From: Candidatus Delongbacteria bacterium
GTDB lineage: Bacteria > CAIWAD01
Assembly (NCBI GenBank): GCA_020634015.1
Contig: JACKCN010000006.1
Span: 239,733-303,732, forward strand
Direction: 5' to 3'
DNA length: 64,000 nucleotides
A model generated the notes under the pieces. That model saw only the letters and a program-made list of their open reading frames with translations. It was not told where the DNA came from and made no database searches. Below are positions 7,304 to 15,204 of the stretch, piece by piece. Made by a program: the position numbers and the translations under genes. The stretch's first letter is position 1, and the number at the start of each line of letters is the position of its first letter.

Positions 7304-10087
7304 CTACTTGAGCAGGACCGCCCGCTGGATGGCCTCGGGACGGCCGTTGACTTCCAGACTCAGGAAGTAGAGTCCGCTGGACTGACCCGAGAGGTCCACC
7401 GTGCATGCATGGGTGCCGGGCGCCAGCATGCCGAGCGGCATCCGCATGACCTGTTGTCCCTGGAGATTGTAGACGGTCAGTCCGCTGTCACCGGCGCGGG
7501 CCAGCTCAAGCTGCACGCGTGTGACAGGGTTGAAAGGATTGGGGGCCAGGCTCAGTCCGAAGACCGCCGGACGATCCAGGGGAGTGCCGTCCACGCCCGT
7601 GCCATTCAGTTGCCAGTCGATCAGGCGATCCAGCAGGGTCTGGACCGAGAGGAACACGGTGCCCGAGGGATGCACCGATTCAAGGCTGAAGGCCAGCATC
7701 ACCAGCCGCGCACCGCTCTGCAGCTCGCGGACCGCACCGGCGATTCCGCCCGCTTGCCAGTCGAGGATCGGGGTGGCGTCCGAGCAGAGCAGTTCGCGAG
7801 CCGGCAGCTGCTGGTTGTACGCGCCCAGTGCACCCGCGAGCAGCACACGTTCGGCGGGTGCGATCAGTTCCAGCGCCGGGTCGCCCACCAGGATCGGGGT
7901 GCTGTTCACCATCTCGCCCCAGCTGATTCCAGCCAGGCCGGTCAGGCCGCTGCCCAGGTCCTCGTGCCAATGCTGGCCGATCAGCATCAGATTGCCCCCA
8001 GCCTGGAGACGACTGACCATGGCCTGCTGTTCCGTGCCGCTCAGGGGATTGTCGGTGGTGCCGCAGAACCAGATCACCAGTTCGTAGCGGTCCATGTCAG
8101 CGGGGGCGGTGGCGCTGTCGGGCCCGATCCGGTTTTCCCAGCTGTAGCCCAGAGCCTCGAGGCCCGGGGTGAGATAGGCGATGTCTTCGGGGGAATCACT
8201 CTGGTTCACCAGCAACACGTCGGCTCGGCCGACCGCGAGCGGAACCACCAGCTCCTGGGGCCAGCCTTCGGTGTCCTGGCAATGCAGGATCATGCTGCGG
8301 TTTCCCGGGGTGATCCCGGCCAGCGCGCGCACGCGCAGGGCCTGGGCTCCGCTGCCGAATTCCTGGTTCTCCTCGATGGGCCCCGTGCTGAACTCTCCGT
8401 CCAGAATCTCCAGCCAGGGCGCGGAGTCGGGCAACAGGCTGAAATTCAGGCCGTTGAGCACGGCGCCGTCGTTGCGGAACTGAAGCGACAGGGTGGCCTC
8501 TTCTCCGGGATCGAGCCAGTTGTCACCGCTTTCGTCCCAATCCACGGACACCGAAAGCACACGCAGATCCTGATGGCTGAAGTACTGGAAGAAATCGGCG
8601 TACATCGTGTCCGCCGGATCGGAGATGTTGACCACCGAGACCGGGCTGTCGCTGCCGCCGTACGGCAGGCTGGAGGGCGTGCTGGCCAGATCGAAACGCC
8701 GATTGTCGTGGCTGCCCGGGAAAGGGTCGCCCGCGTCGGCGGAGTAGCCGTGATTCAGGTCCTGGTTGCCGTCGGCCTGCTCCAGATCCACCTTGTAATG
8801 AAAGTCGTTCGAGTTGCCATTGACCGATTCGTCCACATGCCAGATCAGCAGGCCTTCGTTGGCCAGATCCAGATCCCAGGCGGCGCGCTGACGATTCTCG
8901 ATCAGGAAGTACTGCGCAGGATTCTGCGGCAGGTTCAGACGGATCACCTGATCACTGAGGTGCACGCTGGGCAGTCCGTGATCCAGCAGTTCGCCGTTGG
9001 TGCTCACGACGGTGGACCAGCCAAGCTGCGTCCGGCACCAGGCCGAGAAACTGACCGGGCGATTGGGGCCCCCGAAGGTCCCACCCCACGAGCCACCGGC
9101 CATCACGCACCAGGTGCCGACACCCGTGCTGCTGTAGTCCGTGTCGTACAGATCGGGCAGGCCCAGGTTGTGTCCGAATTCGTGAACATACACGCCGATC
9201 TCGGCCTGATCGCTGCCCTGGATCTCGGGCTGCATGGTGTAGTCCCAGATCTGGACGCCGTCCAGCGTGAGGGGGCCCACCCCAAACAGGGACCAGCGGT
9301 GGCTCCAGATGTTGGTCTGGTTGCCTTCCTCGGCTCCCGGTCCGGAATGGACGACCAGCAGTCCGTCGACCGTGCCGTTGCCATCGTTGTCGAACTGGGA
9401 GAAATCCACGTCGGGATCCGCGGCCAGCACGGCTTCGACCACCAGCTCCTGGGCGACTTCATACCCCTGATTGTAGCCATAGTAGTTGTGGGGATGAGCG
9501 GCCGTGTACCATTGTGTGACGGTGGCGGTGGTGCCGAAACGCCCGGCGCTCATGGACTGATAGAAATCGCGGAACGAGCCGACGTTGCCGTAGCCCGGCT
9601 GATTCATCATCGCCTCGAAGTTGGCCGGCTGGTAGGAATTGCCCGCGTCCGGATACTCGATCATGATCAGCAGCACGTTCCACTCGCCATCCACGCGCGC
9701 CTCACGTGCCGTGGGCCGGCTGCCGTCGGGACGCAATTCCCGCTGCTCACGCAGGGACCGGAGGTGTTCATGCATCCAGTCCGGATCGGGCTCGAGGCCC
9801 AGTGCGGACTCCGGCGCCCCGCCCCGTGCCGACCAGAGCCGGGGTCCGGGCATCAGCGAGCCGTTGCTGGCCCGACTGGCGAAGCGCCAGTCACCCGCGG
9901 CATCACAGAGCAGGGTATGCCCCGATTCGCTGACGGCCCAGTTGCAGAACTCGTCGCCCACCAGCCGGTAACGCAGGGTGTCACCGTGCTGGACGGTGGT
10001 CTTCCAGCCTGGCTGGGCGGGCACAGCCAGCAGGGTACCGGCAAGGGACAGGCTGAGCAACAGGGCAAGTTGGGCGCGGCGAATCAT
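7304..10087 (-). CDS. Secreted M6-family metalloprotease with C-terminal sorting domain
   Basis: The product is 927 residues. A signal peptide (MIRRAQLALLLSLSLAGTLLA) leads to an M6/immune-inhibitor-A-type peptidase. HEFGHNLGLPDLYD, with the first His near residue 302, supplies the HExxHxxGxxD zinc site. FDNDGNGTVDG upstream looks like a calcium loop. The middle contains Ig/adhesion-like beta domains. The last 80 residues start at APNPFNPVTRV and end GLYFLSLEVNGRPEAIQRAV-LLK, the pattern of T9SS type A or FlgD-like sorting modules. The ATG at 10087 follows GGAG at 6 bases; an upstream in-frame start at 10171 would bury the leader. The protein probably degrades extracellular protein. Its TAG stop lies in the same frame as the downstream sirtuin. 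Confidence 0.88.
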   Translation of the reverse strand: MIRRAQLALLLSLSLAGTLLAVPAQPGWKTTVQHGDTLRYRLVGDEFCNWAVSESGHTLLCDAAGDWRFASRASNGSLMPGPRLWSARGGAPESALGLEPDPDWMHEHLRSLREQRELRPDGSRPTAREARVDGEWNVLLIMIEYPDAGNSYQPANFEAMMNQPGYGNVGSFRDFYQSMSAGRFGTTATVTQWYTAAHPHNYYGYNQGYEVAQELVVEAVLAADPDVDFSQFDNDGNGTVDGLLVVHSGPGAEEGNQTNIWSHRWSLFGVGPLTLDGVQIWDYTMQPEIQGSDQAEIGVYVHEFGHNLGLPDLYDTDYSSTGVGTWCVMAGGSWGGTFGGPNRPVSFSAWCRTQLGWSTVVSTNGELLDHGLPSVHLSDQVIRLNLPQNPAQYFLIENRQRAAWDLDLANEGLLIWHVDESVNGNSNDFHYKVDLEQADGNQDLNHGYSADAGDPFPGSHDNRRFDLASTPSSLPYGGSDSPVSVVNISDPADTMYADFFQYFSHQDLRVLSVSVDWDESGDNWLDPGEEATLSLQFRNDGAVLNGLNFSLLPDSAPWLEILDGEFSTGPIEENQEFGSGAQALRVRALAGITPGNRSMILHCQDTEGWPQELVVPLAVGRADVLLVNQSDSPEDIAYLTPGLEALGYSWENRIGPDSATAPADMDRYELVIWFCGTTDNPLSGTEQQAMVSRLQAGGNLMLIGQHWHEDLGSGLTGLAGISWGEMVNSTPILVGDPALELIAPAERVLLAGALGAYNQQLPARELLCSDATPILDWQAGGIAGAVRELQSGARLVMLAFSLESVHPSGTVFLSVQTLLDRLIDWQLNGTGVDGTPLDRPAVFGLSLAPNPFNPVTRVQLELARAGDSGLTVYNLQGQQVMRMPLGMLAPGTHACTVDLSGQSSGLYFLSLEVNGRPEAIQRAVLLK

Positions 10088-10492
10088 GCGAACTCCACGA
10101 TGAAGGCGGTGACGGGTCTGGGTTTCACGACAACTGCGTGATCCCGATGACGATCGCGCAGGAAAATACACGGAAAATCCGAAGGAACCGTTGCTTGCGG
10201 CCGCCGAAGTTGTGAGTCGGCACCCGCAGCGAGCAGGGCAGCCATTGCATCATCGGTTGCTTCCGGCGCCCGATTCTCCCGGAATGGGTTGTTTCCGGCC
10301 CCGATCCGGCAATTTCCTGCTCATTCGAACGCACTTTCATGCGCTTTCTTGCAAAGGCGATCGGCTTGCGCGGTTTCCCACGCGGGGCGACCGGGCCCCG
10401 GGCATGCTGCGAAAGAGTTCTTTCAAAGCAAAATCAATGCCAGCCGGAGGGACACTCTTGCGGCGCAGGGATTCAGGCAGAGTGGATCGGGA
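10088..10492. other. Intergenic region, 405 bp, no gene recognised
   Basis: This gap lies between the start of the M6 protease gene and the stop of the PAS-like gene, both on the minus strand. It must hold the protease promoter. A locally AT-richer patch occurs at about 10155-10175, but I could not define a convincing -35/-10 pair. Possible reading frames on both strands lack ribosome binding sites and recognisable domains. Confidence 0.4.
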
Positions 10493-11374
10493 TCAGCCGT
10501 TGGGCAGGAGGCAGAGCAGACGGCCACCGGGAAGCGGCCAATCCCTGAGAGGGATGCGGCGCGCGCGGCCTCGGCGATCCTGGAGCCAGCCAGGTTCGGT
10601 GGCGCTGGCGGCATGGTATTCCATGCGGTCTTCGAGTCGATCGCCGGGCTGCATGCCCGCCAGCTCCTCAATGGCTCCGCTGCCGGGTGACACCTGGATC
10701 ACACTGCCCTGGGCATCCAGAATCAGAAAGGGCAGGGGGTGCAGGCGGATCAGCTTGTCCAGATAGTCCGAACGGCAGAACTCCACCAGTTCCTGTTGCA
10801 GGTCGCGCTCGCCCGGTCCGTTCTGCCAGAGGTTCCATTCGTCCAGGTACTCCGTCAGACGAGCGTGCAGGGACTGGCCGTCCAGTGTGGGCGGGTCCAC
10901 TGCGGGAACGCTGGCCTTGTGCTCGGTGTGTCCCGACGTCAGGTTCTGCTGCATCTGGTTCAGGCGCCGACTCAATTCATCCAGACGGGCCTGAAGCAGT
11001 CGGTCTCCCGTGTCCCCGGGGGCCCCGGCACCGGGCAGCGGCTCGTGCCCGTGTCCGGCCTCCAGCATGCGGCCCGCACGCTGCAGAGGGTGCTCGTCTC
11101 CTTCCCGGACAGCGTCCCGCAGCAAGGGCAGATAGCTGGAGCGATAGCGGGCGGGAAAACGATCCCGCTGCTCTTCTCCTTGCTGGAGTTCTCCGGACAT
11201 CTGTGAAATCTTGAGCTGGGTGAACCTGACCTGGGACTTCTGGTCTTCCGGCCTCGCGTCATCGCGCATGGGGAAGCTGGCGTGTCGGATCCGATGGAAC
11301 GGCGCGTTCCCTCCCGCGGGCCCGATGGCCTGGGGATGAGACACGTGCTCCCGGATTGGATCTCGACGACTCAT
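10493..11374 (-). CDS. PAS-like domain protein with coiled-coil region, function unknown
   Basis: The product is 293 residues, with ATG at 11374 preceded by AGGAAG about 8 bases upstream. The first two thirds are polar and partly coiled-coil (LLQARLDELSRRLNQMQQNL near residue 130-150). The C-terminus has a PAS-type core: LHPLPFLILDAQGSVIQVS, then a GAIEELAGMQPGDRL segment, then strands with GRARRIPLRDWPLPGG. There is no histidine kinase, GGDEF, HTH or other output domain, and no membrane segment. A stand-alone sensor or adaptor is the best reading; the ligand and partner are unknown. Confidence 0.6.
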   Translation of the reverse strand: MSRRDPIREHVSHPQAIGPAGGNAPFHRIRHASFPMRDDARPEDQKSQVRFTQLKISQMSGELQQGEEQRDRFPARYRSSYLPLLRDAVREGDEHPLQRAGRMLEAGHGHEPLPGAGAPGDTGDRLLQARLDELSRRLNQMQQNLTSGHTEHKASVPAVDPPTLDGQSLHARLTEYLDEWNLWQNGPGERDLQQELVEFCRSDYLDKLIRLHPLPFLILDAQGSVIQVSPGSGAIEELAGMQPGDRLEDRMEYHAASATEPGWLQDRRGRARRIPLRDWPLPGGRLLCLLPNG

Positions 11375-11538
11375 CCTATCACTTCCTGACAGAAAAGGCA
11401 AACCAAAGTTGGCGGGTCGACAATTGTGGCAAGCGTAGCTCTTCCCCTCCAACTGAATGGAAATGCAGGGGATGAAGGAGACTCAGCAGTGAGCGTTGTG
11501 GGGGGACGGGGCGTCAGCTGTTGAACGGGCCGAAATCT

Positions 11539-11580
11539 AACAGAAAGGACGCAGACCTGCCCGTGGGCGGATCCGCGTCC
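11539..11580 (-). terminator. Intrinsic terminator downstream of the ribbon-helix-helix-like gene
   Basis: On the minus strand a 16-bp stem with two G-U pairs and one mismatch (from GGACGCGGATCCGCC to GGGCAGGTCTGCGTCC) is followed by TTTCTG. It sits 21 bases beyond the stop of the 105-residue protein at 11601, so it isolates that gene from the PAS-like gene downstream. Confidence 0.75.
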
Positions 11581-11600
11581 CAAGAAAGAATGAGTCTGTC

Positions 11601-11918
11601 CTACAGGATGCGATTCAGGCGGGCGATGAACAGGCGCTTGAGCAGCTCCTTCTCATCGGCCACATCCACCAGATCCACATCCAGGGTCTTCATGAATTCA
11701 ATCAGACAACGTATCAGGCTGTTCTTGGTGATGCGTTCATGCTTGCGCGTGCGCTGGCGCATGACCTTCATGACCACATCTTCCAGGTACTTCTGCTGCT
11801 CGGCACTGATCAGGATCGACAGTTTCGATTCGTAGGTCTGGTACTTGGGGATGTGACTGGGGCTCTCCTCGCTCGCTACCTGTCGGGAGCGCACCAGATC
11901 GTTCGTGTAGAAATTCAT
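11601..11918 (-). CDS. Small ribbon-helix-helix-like protein, putative DNA-binding regulator
   Basis: The product is 105 residues. The ATG at 11918 is set by AGGAG 5-6 bases upstream; a longer frame starting at 11987 has no such site. The core SKLSILISAEQQKYLEDVV followed by a basic segment (MRQRTRKHERITK) and NSLIRCLIEFMKTLD resembles a ribbon-helix-helix fold: a beta strand, two helices and a basic linker. The acidic tail VDLVDVADEKELLKRLFIARL may dimerise. It stands alone between the PAS-like gene and meaB and has its own terminator. A CopG/MetJ-like repressor role is inference; no operator was identified. Confidence 0.55.
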   Translation of the reverse strand: MNFYTNDLVRSRQVASEESPSHIPKYQTYESKLSILISAEQQKYLEDVVMKVMRQRTRKHERITKNSLIRCLIEFMKTLDVDLVDVADEKELLKRLFIARLNRIL

Positions 11919-12070
11919 CCCTGTCTCCTTGCTTGACGCCAGTTCCAAAGCAAGGGGGATGCCAGTTTTGCAAACGTTGATAATCAAGGACTTGCGGGGC
12001 TTCCAAAGGCCTGAAGGCCAGAAGTTCGGAATATTCCCACCCGCGCCGGGCAGAATGTGCCGAGCCTGTT

Positions 12071-13054
12071 TCAGCGAGACAGAAGGCGGTCCGCGGCGCG
12101 CACGGGATCCAGCCCCTGCTCCAGAATGCCGTGTTCCAGTTCGGCCAGCAGCTCCCTGATGCCGGGGCGATTCCAGAATCTGGTGAGCAGTTCGTCCTGA
12201 ACCATGGTCCGCAGCCAGTCCAGTGCCTGTTCGCGGCGATGGCGCTCCACGCCGCCACCCAGGGTCTCAAGATGCTGACGGTGTGCCGCAAGGCATTCCA
12301 GCACCTGATTGAGGCCCTGTGCTTCCAGTGCCGAGATGCAGCCCACGGGTACCGACCAGCCCGCGGTGGCGGGAGGCAGCAGGTGCAGGGCCTGGCCATA
12401 GTCGTTGGCCGTGCGCTCGGCCGCACTCCGGCTCTCGCCATCGGCCTTGTTGATGAACAGACCATCGGCCAGTTCCATGATGCCGCGCTTGATGCCCTGC
12501 AGGCTGTCCCCGCTGCCCGGCAGCAACAGCAGCAGAAACACGTCGACCATGGTGCGCACCAGGCCTTCGCTCTGGCCGACGCCCACGGTCTCCACGAAGA
12601 TCCGGTCGAATCCTGCGGCTTCGCAGACACGGATCGCTTCGCGCGTGCGTCGCCCCACTCCCCCAAGATTGCCCGCACTGGGCGACGGCCGGATGAAGGC
12701 CGCCGGCTCGCGCGCCAGGCGTTCCATGCGGGTCTTGTCACCCAGGATGCTGCCTCCCGAGAGGCTGCTCGAGGGATCCACGGCCAGCACGGCCACCCTG
12801 TGCCCGCTGTCGATCAGCTGCATCCCGAAGGCGTCCAGAAAGGTGCTCTTGCCGGCTCCGGGAGGACCCGAGATCCCGATGCGCCAACTGTCGGGGCGCT
12901 CCGGCAGGCCGTCCAGAAGTTCACGGGCCTGCTGGCGGTGGTCTTCACGCGTGCTTTCCACCAGCGTGATCGCGCGGGCCAGGCTGGCCCGGTCGCCCGC
13001 GAGCACGCCCGACAGCAGGTCTCGATCGCTCGCCTTGCCACTGCCGGATGTCAT
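12071..13054 (-). CDS. meaB: Methylmalonyl-CoA mutase-associated GTPase MeaB
   Basis: This 327-residue protein is a G3E-family GTPase that loads and protects the adenosylcobalamin cofactor of methylmalonyl-CoA mutase. The Walker A is GISGPPGAGKSTF near residues 59-71. Further family signatures are VLAVDPSSSLSGGSILGDKT, the switch ETVGVGQSE, LLLPGSGDSLQGIKRGI and the base-specificity NKAD. Length matches the family. Its ATG overlaps the mutB stop by four bases (ATGA), placing it as the third gene of a mutA-mutB-meaB operon. Older annotations call this family ArgK, but the context fixes the MeaB role. Confidence 0.95.
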   Translation of the reverse strand: MTSGSGKASDRDLLSGVLAGDRASLARAITLVESTREDHRQQARELLDGLPERPDSWRIGISGPPGAGKSTFLDAFGMQLIDSGHRVAVLAVDPSSSLSGGSILGDKTRMERLAREPAAFIRPSPSAGNLGGVGRRTREAIRVCEAAGFDRIFVETVGVGQSEGLVRTMVDVFLLLLLPGSGDSLQGIKRGIMELADGLFINKADGESRSAAERTANDYGQALHLLPPATAGWSVPVGCISALEAQGLNQVLECLAAHRQHLETLGGGVERHRREQALDWLRTMVQDELLTRFWNRPGIRELLAELEHGILEQGLDPVRAADRLLSR

Positions 13055-15204
13055 GCGCCTGGATCCAGCGAATAGCCCAGGGACTCGGCCAGATCGCGGA
13101 TCACCTTTTCCGCCGCCTCGGGAATCACGGTGCCCGGTCCGAAGATCTCGCTGGCGCCGGCCTGGTAGAGGAAGTCATAGTCCTGGCGCGGAATCACGCC
13201 GCCCGCGATCACGCGGATGTCGCCACGCCCCAGGGCCGCCAGTTCCTGAACCAGCTGGGGAATCAGGGTCTTGTGTCCCGCGGCGAGGCTGCTCACGCCC
13301 ACGATGTGCACGTCGTTCTCGACCGCCTGGCGCGCCACCTCGGCGGGAGTCTGGAACAGCGGGCCCACGTCCACGTCGAAGCCCATGTCGGCAAAGGCGG
13401 TGGAGATCACACGGGCGCCCCGGTCGTGTCCGTCCTGGCCCATCTTGACCACCAGCATGCGCGGGCGACGCCCATCGCGACTGGCGAACTGCTCCGTGAG
13501 ACGACGGACCCGATCGAACTGCCCGCCACTGATTTCCTGGCGGTAGACACCGCTGATCGTCTTGTTCACCGCGCGGTGCCTCCCCCACACTTTTTCCAGC
13601 GCCAGCGAAATCTCGCCGAGGCTGGCCCGGGCCCGTGCCGCATCCACGGCCAGATCCAGCAGATTGCCCTCGCCGGATCCGGCACACGCGGTGAGCGCGG
13701 CCAGTCGATGTTCCACATCGGCACTGTCGCGATTGGCGCGCAACTGGCGCAGGCGTTCGACCTGGGACTCGCGCACGGCGCTGTTGTCCACTTCCAGAAT
13801 CTCGATCTCGCTCTCTTCCATGGGCCGCAGCCAGTTCACGCCCAGAATGATGTCCCGCCCACTGTCGATGCGGGCCTGGCGACGGGCGGCGACTTCTTCG
13901 ATGCGCTGCTTGGGCAGCCCCGATTCAATGGCCTTGGCCATCCCGCCCAGAGCTTCCACTTCGCGGATGTGGGTGCGCGCCCGGGCCGCCAGTTCGCGGG
14001 TCAGGCTTTCCACATACCAGCTGCCGCCCCAGGGGTCGGCCACCCGGCAGATTCCGCTCTCGTCCTGCAGCAGCAACTGTGTGTTGCGCGCGATGCGGGC
14101 GCTGAAATCCGTGGGCAGGGCGATGGCTTCGTCCAGAGCGTTGGTGTGCAGGCTCTGGGTGTGACCCATGGCGGCTCCCAGGGCTTCCATGGTGGTGCGT
14201 GCGATGTTGTTGAAGGGGTCCTGTTCCGTGAGACTCCAGCCCGAGGTCTGGCTGTGGGTGCGCAGACACGAGGAGCGCGGGTTGGCCGGCTTGAAGTCGG
14301 CCAGCAGTTCGGCCCAGAGCATGCGGGCGGCGCGCAGCTTGGCGATTTCCATGAAGACGTTCATGCCGATGGCCCAGAAGAAGCTGAGTCGCGGCGCGAA
14401 GTCGTCGATCGAGAGGCCGGCCGCCAGTCCGGTACGCAGGTACTCCAGACCGTCGGCCAAGGTGTAGGCCAGTTCCAGGTCGGCACTGGCACCCGCCTCC
14501 TGCATGTGATAGCCCGAGATGCTGATGCTGTTGAAGCGCGGCATCTCGCGGGCCGTGTAGCGGAAGATGTCGCCAATGATCCGCATCGAGGGCGCCGGGG
14601 GGTAGATGTAGGTGTTGCGGACCATGAACTCCTTGAGGATGTCGTTCTGGATCGTGCCGCTGAGCTGGCGTGTGCTCACGCCCTGCTCCTGGGCGGCCAC
14701 GATGTAGAGCGCCATCACGGGCAGCACCGCCCCGTTCATGGTCATCGAGACGGACATCTGGTCAAGGGGAATCCGGTCGAAGAGAATCCGCATGTCCAGG
14801 ATCGAGTCGATGGCCACGCCGGCCTTGCCCACATCACCGACCACCCGTTCGTGATCCGAATCGTAACCGCGGTGAGTGGCCAGATCGAAGGCGATGGACA
14901 GCCCCTTCTGGCCCATGGCCAGGTTGCGGCGGTAGAAGGCGTTGCTCTCCTCCGCCGTGCTGAACCCGGCGTACTGGCGCACGGTCCAGGGGCGCTGGAC
15001 ATACATCGTGGGGTAGGGGCCACGCGTGTAGGGCGGCAAGCCGGGCAGCCCCGGTCCGTCGACGTCCGGGTCAAGATCCCGGGCCGTGTACAGGGATTTC
15101 AGCTCGATTCCCTCGGGACAGTCCAGGGCAGTGGTCGTGTCACTGTGGGTGCGGGAGCGCGGAAAACTCAGGGTCTGTCCGCGAAAGTCGGGGCACTCAG
15201 CCAC
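13051..15204 (-). CDS. mutB: Methylmalonyl-CoA mutase large (catalytic) subunit
   Basis: The 717-residue alpha-type subunit interconverts (R)-methylmalonyl-CoA and succinyl-CoA using adenosylcobalamin. The TIM-barrel part shows TRGPYPTMYVQRPWTVRQYAG, GLSIAFDLATHRGYDSDHER and VGKAGVAIDS. The C-terminal B12 domain has the cobalt-ligating D-x-H-x-x-G motif as DGHDRG near residues 591-596, then GVSSLAAGHKTLIPQL. The GTG at 15204 is chosen because GGAGG lies five bases upstream; an in-frame ATG at 15261 lies deeper in mutA and has no such site. It overlaps the mutA stop by 8 bases and meaB by 4, consistent with a coupled operon. Confidence 0.96.
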   Translation of the reverse strand: MAECPDFRGQTLSFPRSRTHSDTTTALDCPEGIELKSLYTARDLDPDVDGPGLPGLPPYTRGPYPTMYVQRPWTVRQYAGFSTAEESNAFYRRNLAMGQKGLSIAFDLATHRGYDSDHERVVGDVGKAGVAIDSILDMRILFDRIPLDQMSVSMTMNGAVLPVMALYIVAAQEQGVSTRQLSGTIQNDILKEFMVRNTYIYPPAPSMRIIGDIFRYTAREMPRFNSISISGYHMQEAGASADLELAYTLADGLEYLRTGLAAGLSIDDFAPRLSFFWAIGMNVFMEIAKLRAARMLWAELLADFKPANPRSSCLRTHSQTSGWSLTEQDPFNNIARTTMEALGAAMGHTQSLHTNALDEAIALPTDFSARIARNTQLLLQDESGICRVADPWGGSWYVESLTRELAARARTHIREVEALGGMAKAIESGLPKQRIEEVAARRQARIDSGRDIILGVNWLRPMEESEIEILEVDNSAVRESQVERLRQLRANRDSADVEHRLAALTACAGSGEGNLLDLAVDAARARASLGEISLALEKVWGRHRAVNKTISGVYRQEISGGQFDRVRRLTEQFASRDGRRPRMLVVKMGQDGHDRGARVISTAFADMGFDVDVGPLFQTPAEVARQAVENDVHIVGVSSLAAGHKTLIPQLVQELAALGRGDIRVIAGGVIPRQDYDFLYQAGASEIFGPGTVIPEAAEKVIRDLAESLGYSLDPGA

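Noticed and set aside
7256..10141. Open frame of about 960 codons on the plus strand opposite the M6 protease
   Set aside because: Antisense shadow of the protease gene, with H/Q/V/G-rich composition and no domain.
10125..10340. Short minus-strand frame with a hydrophobic end (71 codons) upstream of the M6 protease
   Set aside because: No ribosome binding site, no similarity, and it occupies the expected promoter region.
10423..10671. Minus-strand 82-codon frame at the end of the PAS-like gene
   Set aside because: Overlaps the better supported PAS-like gene in another frame and has no start signal.
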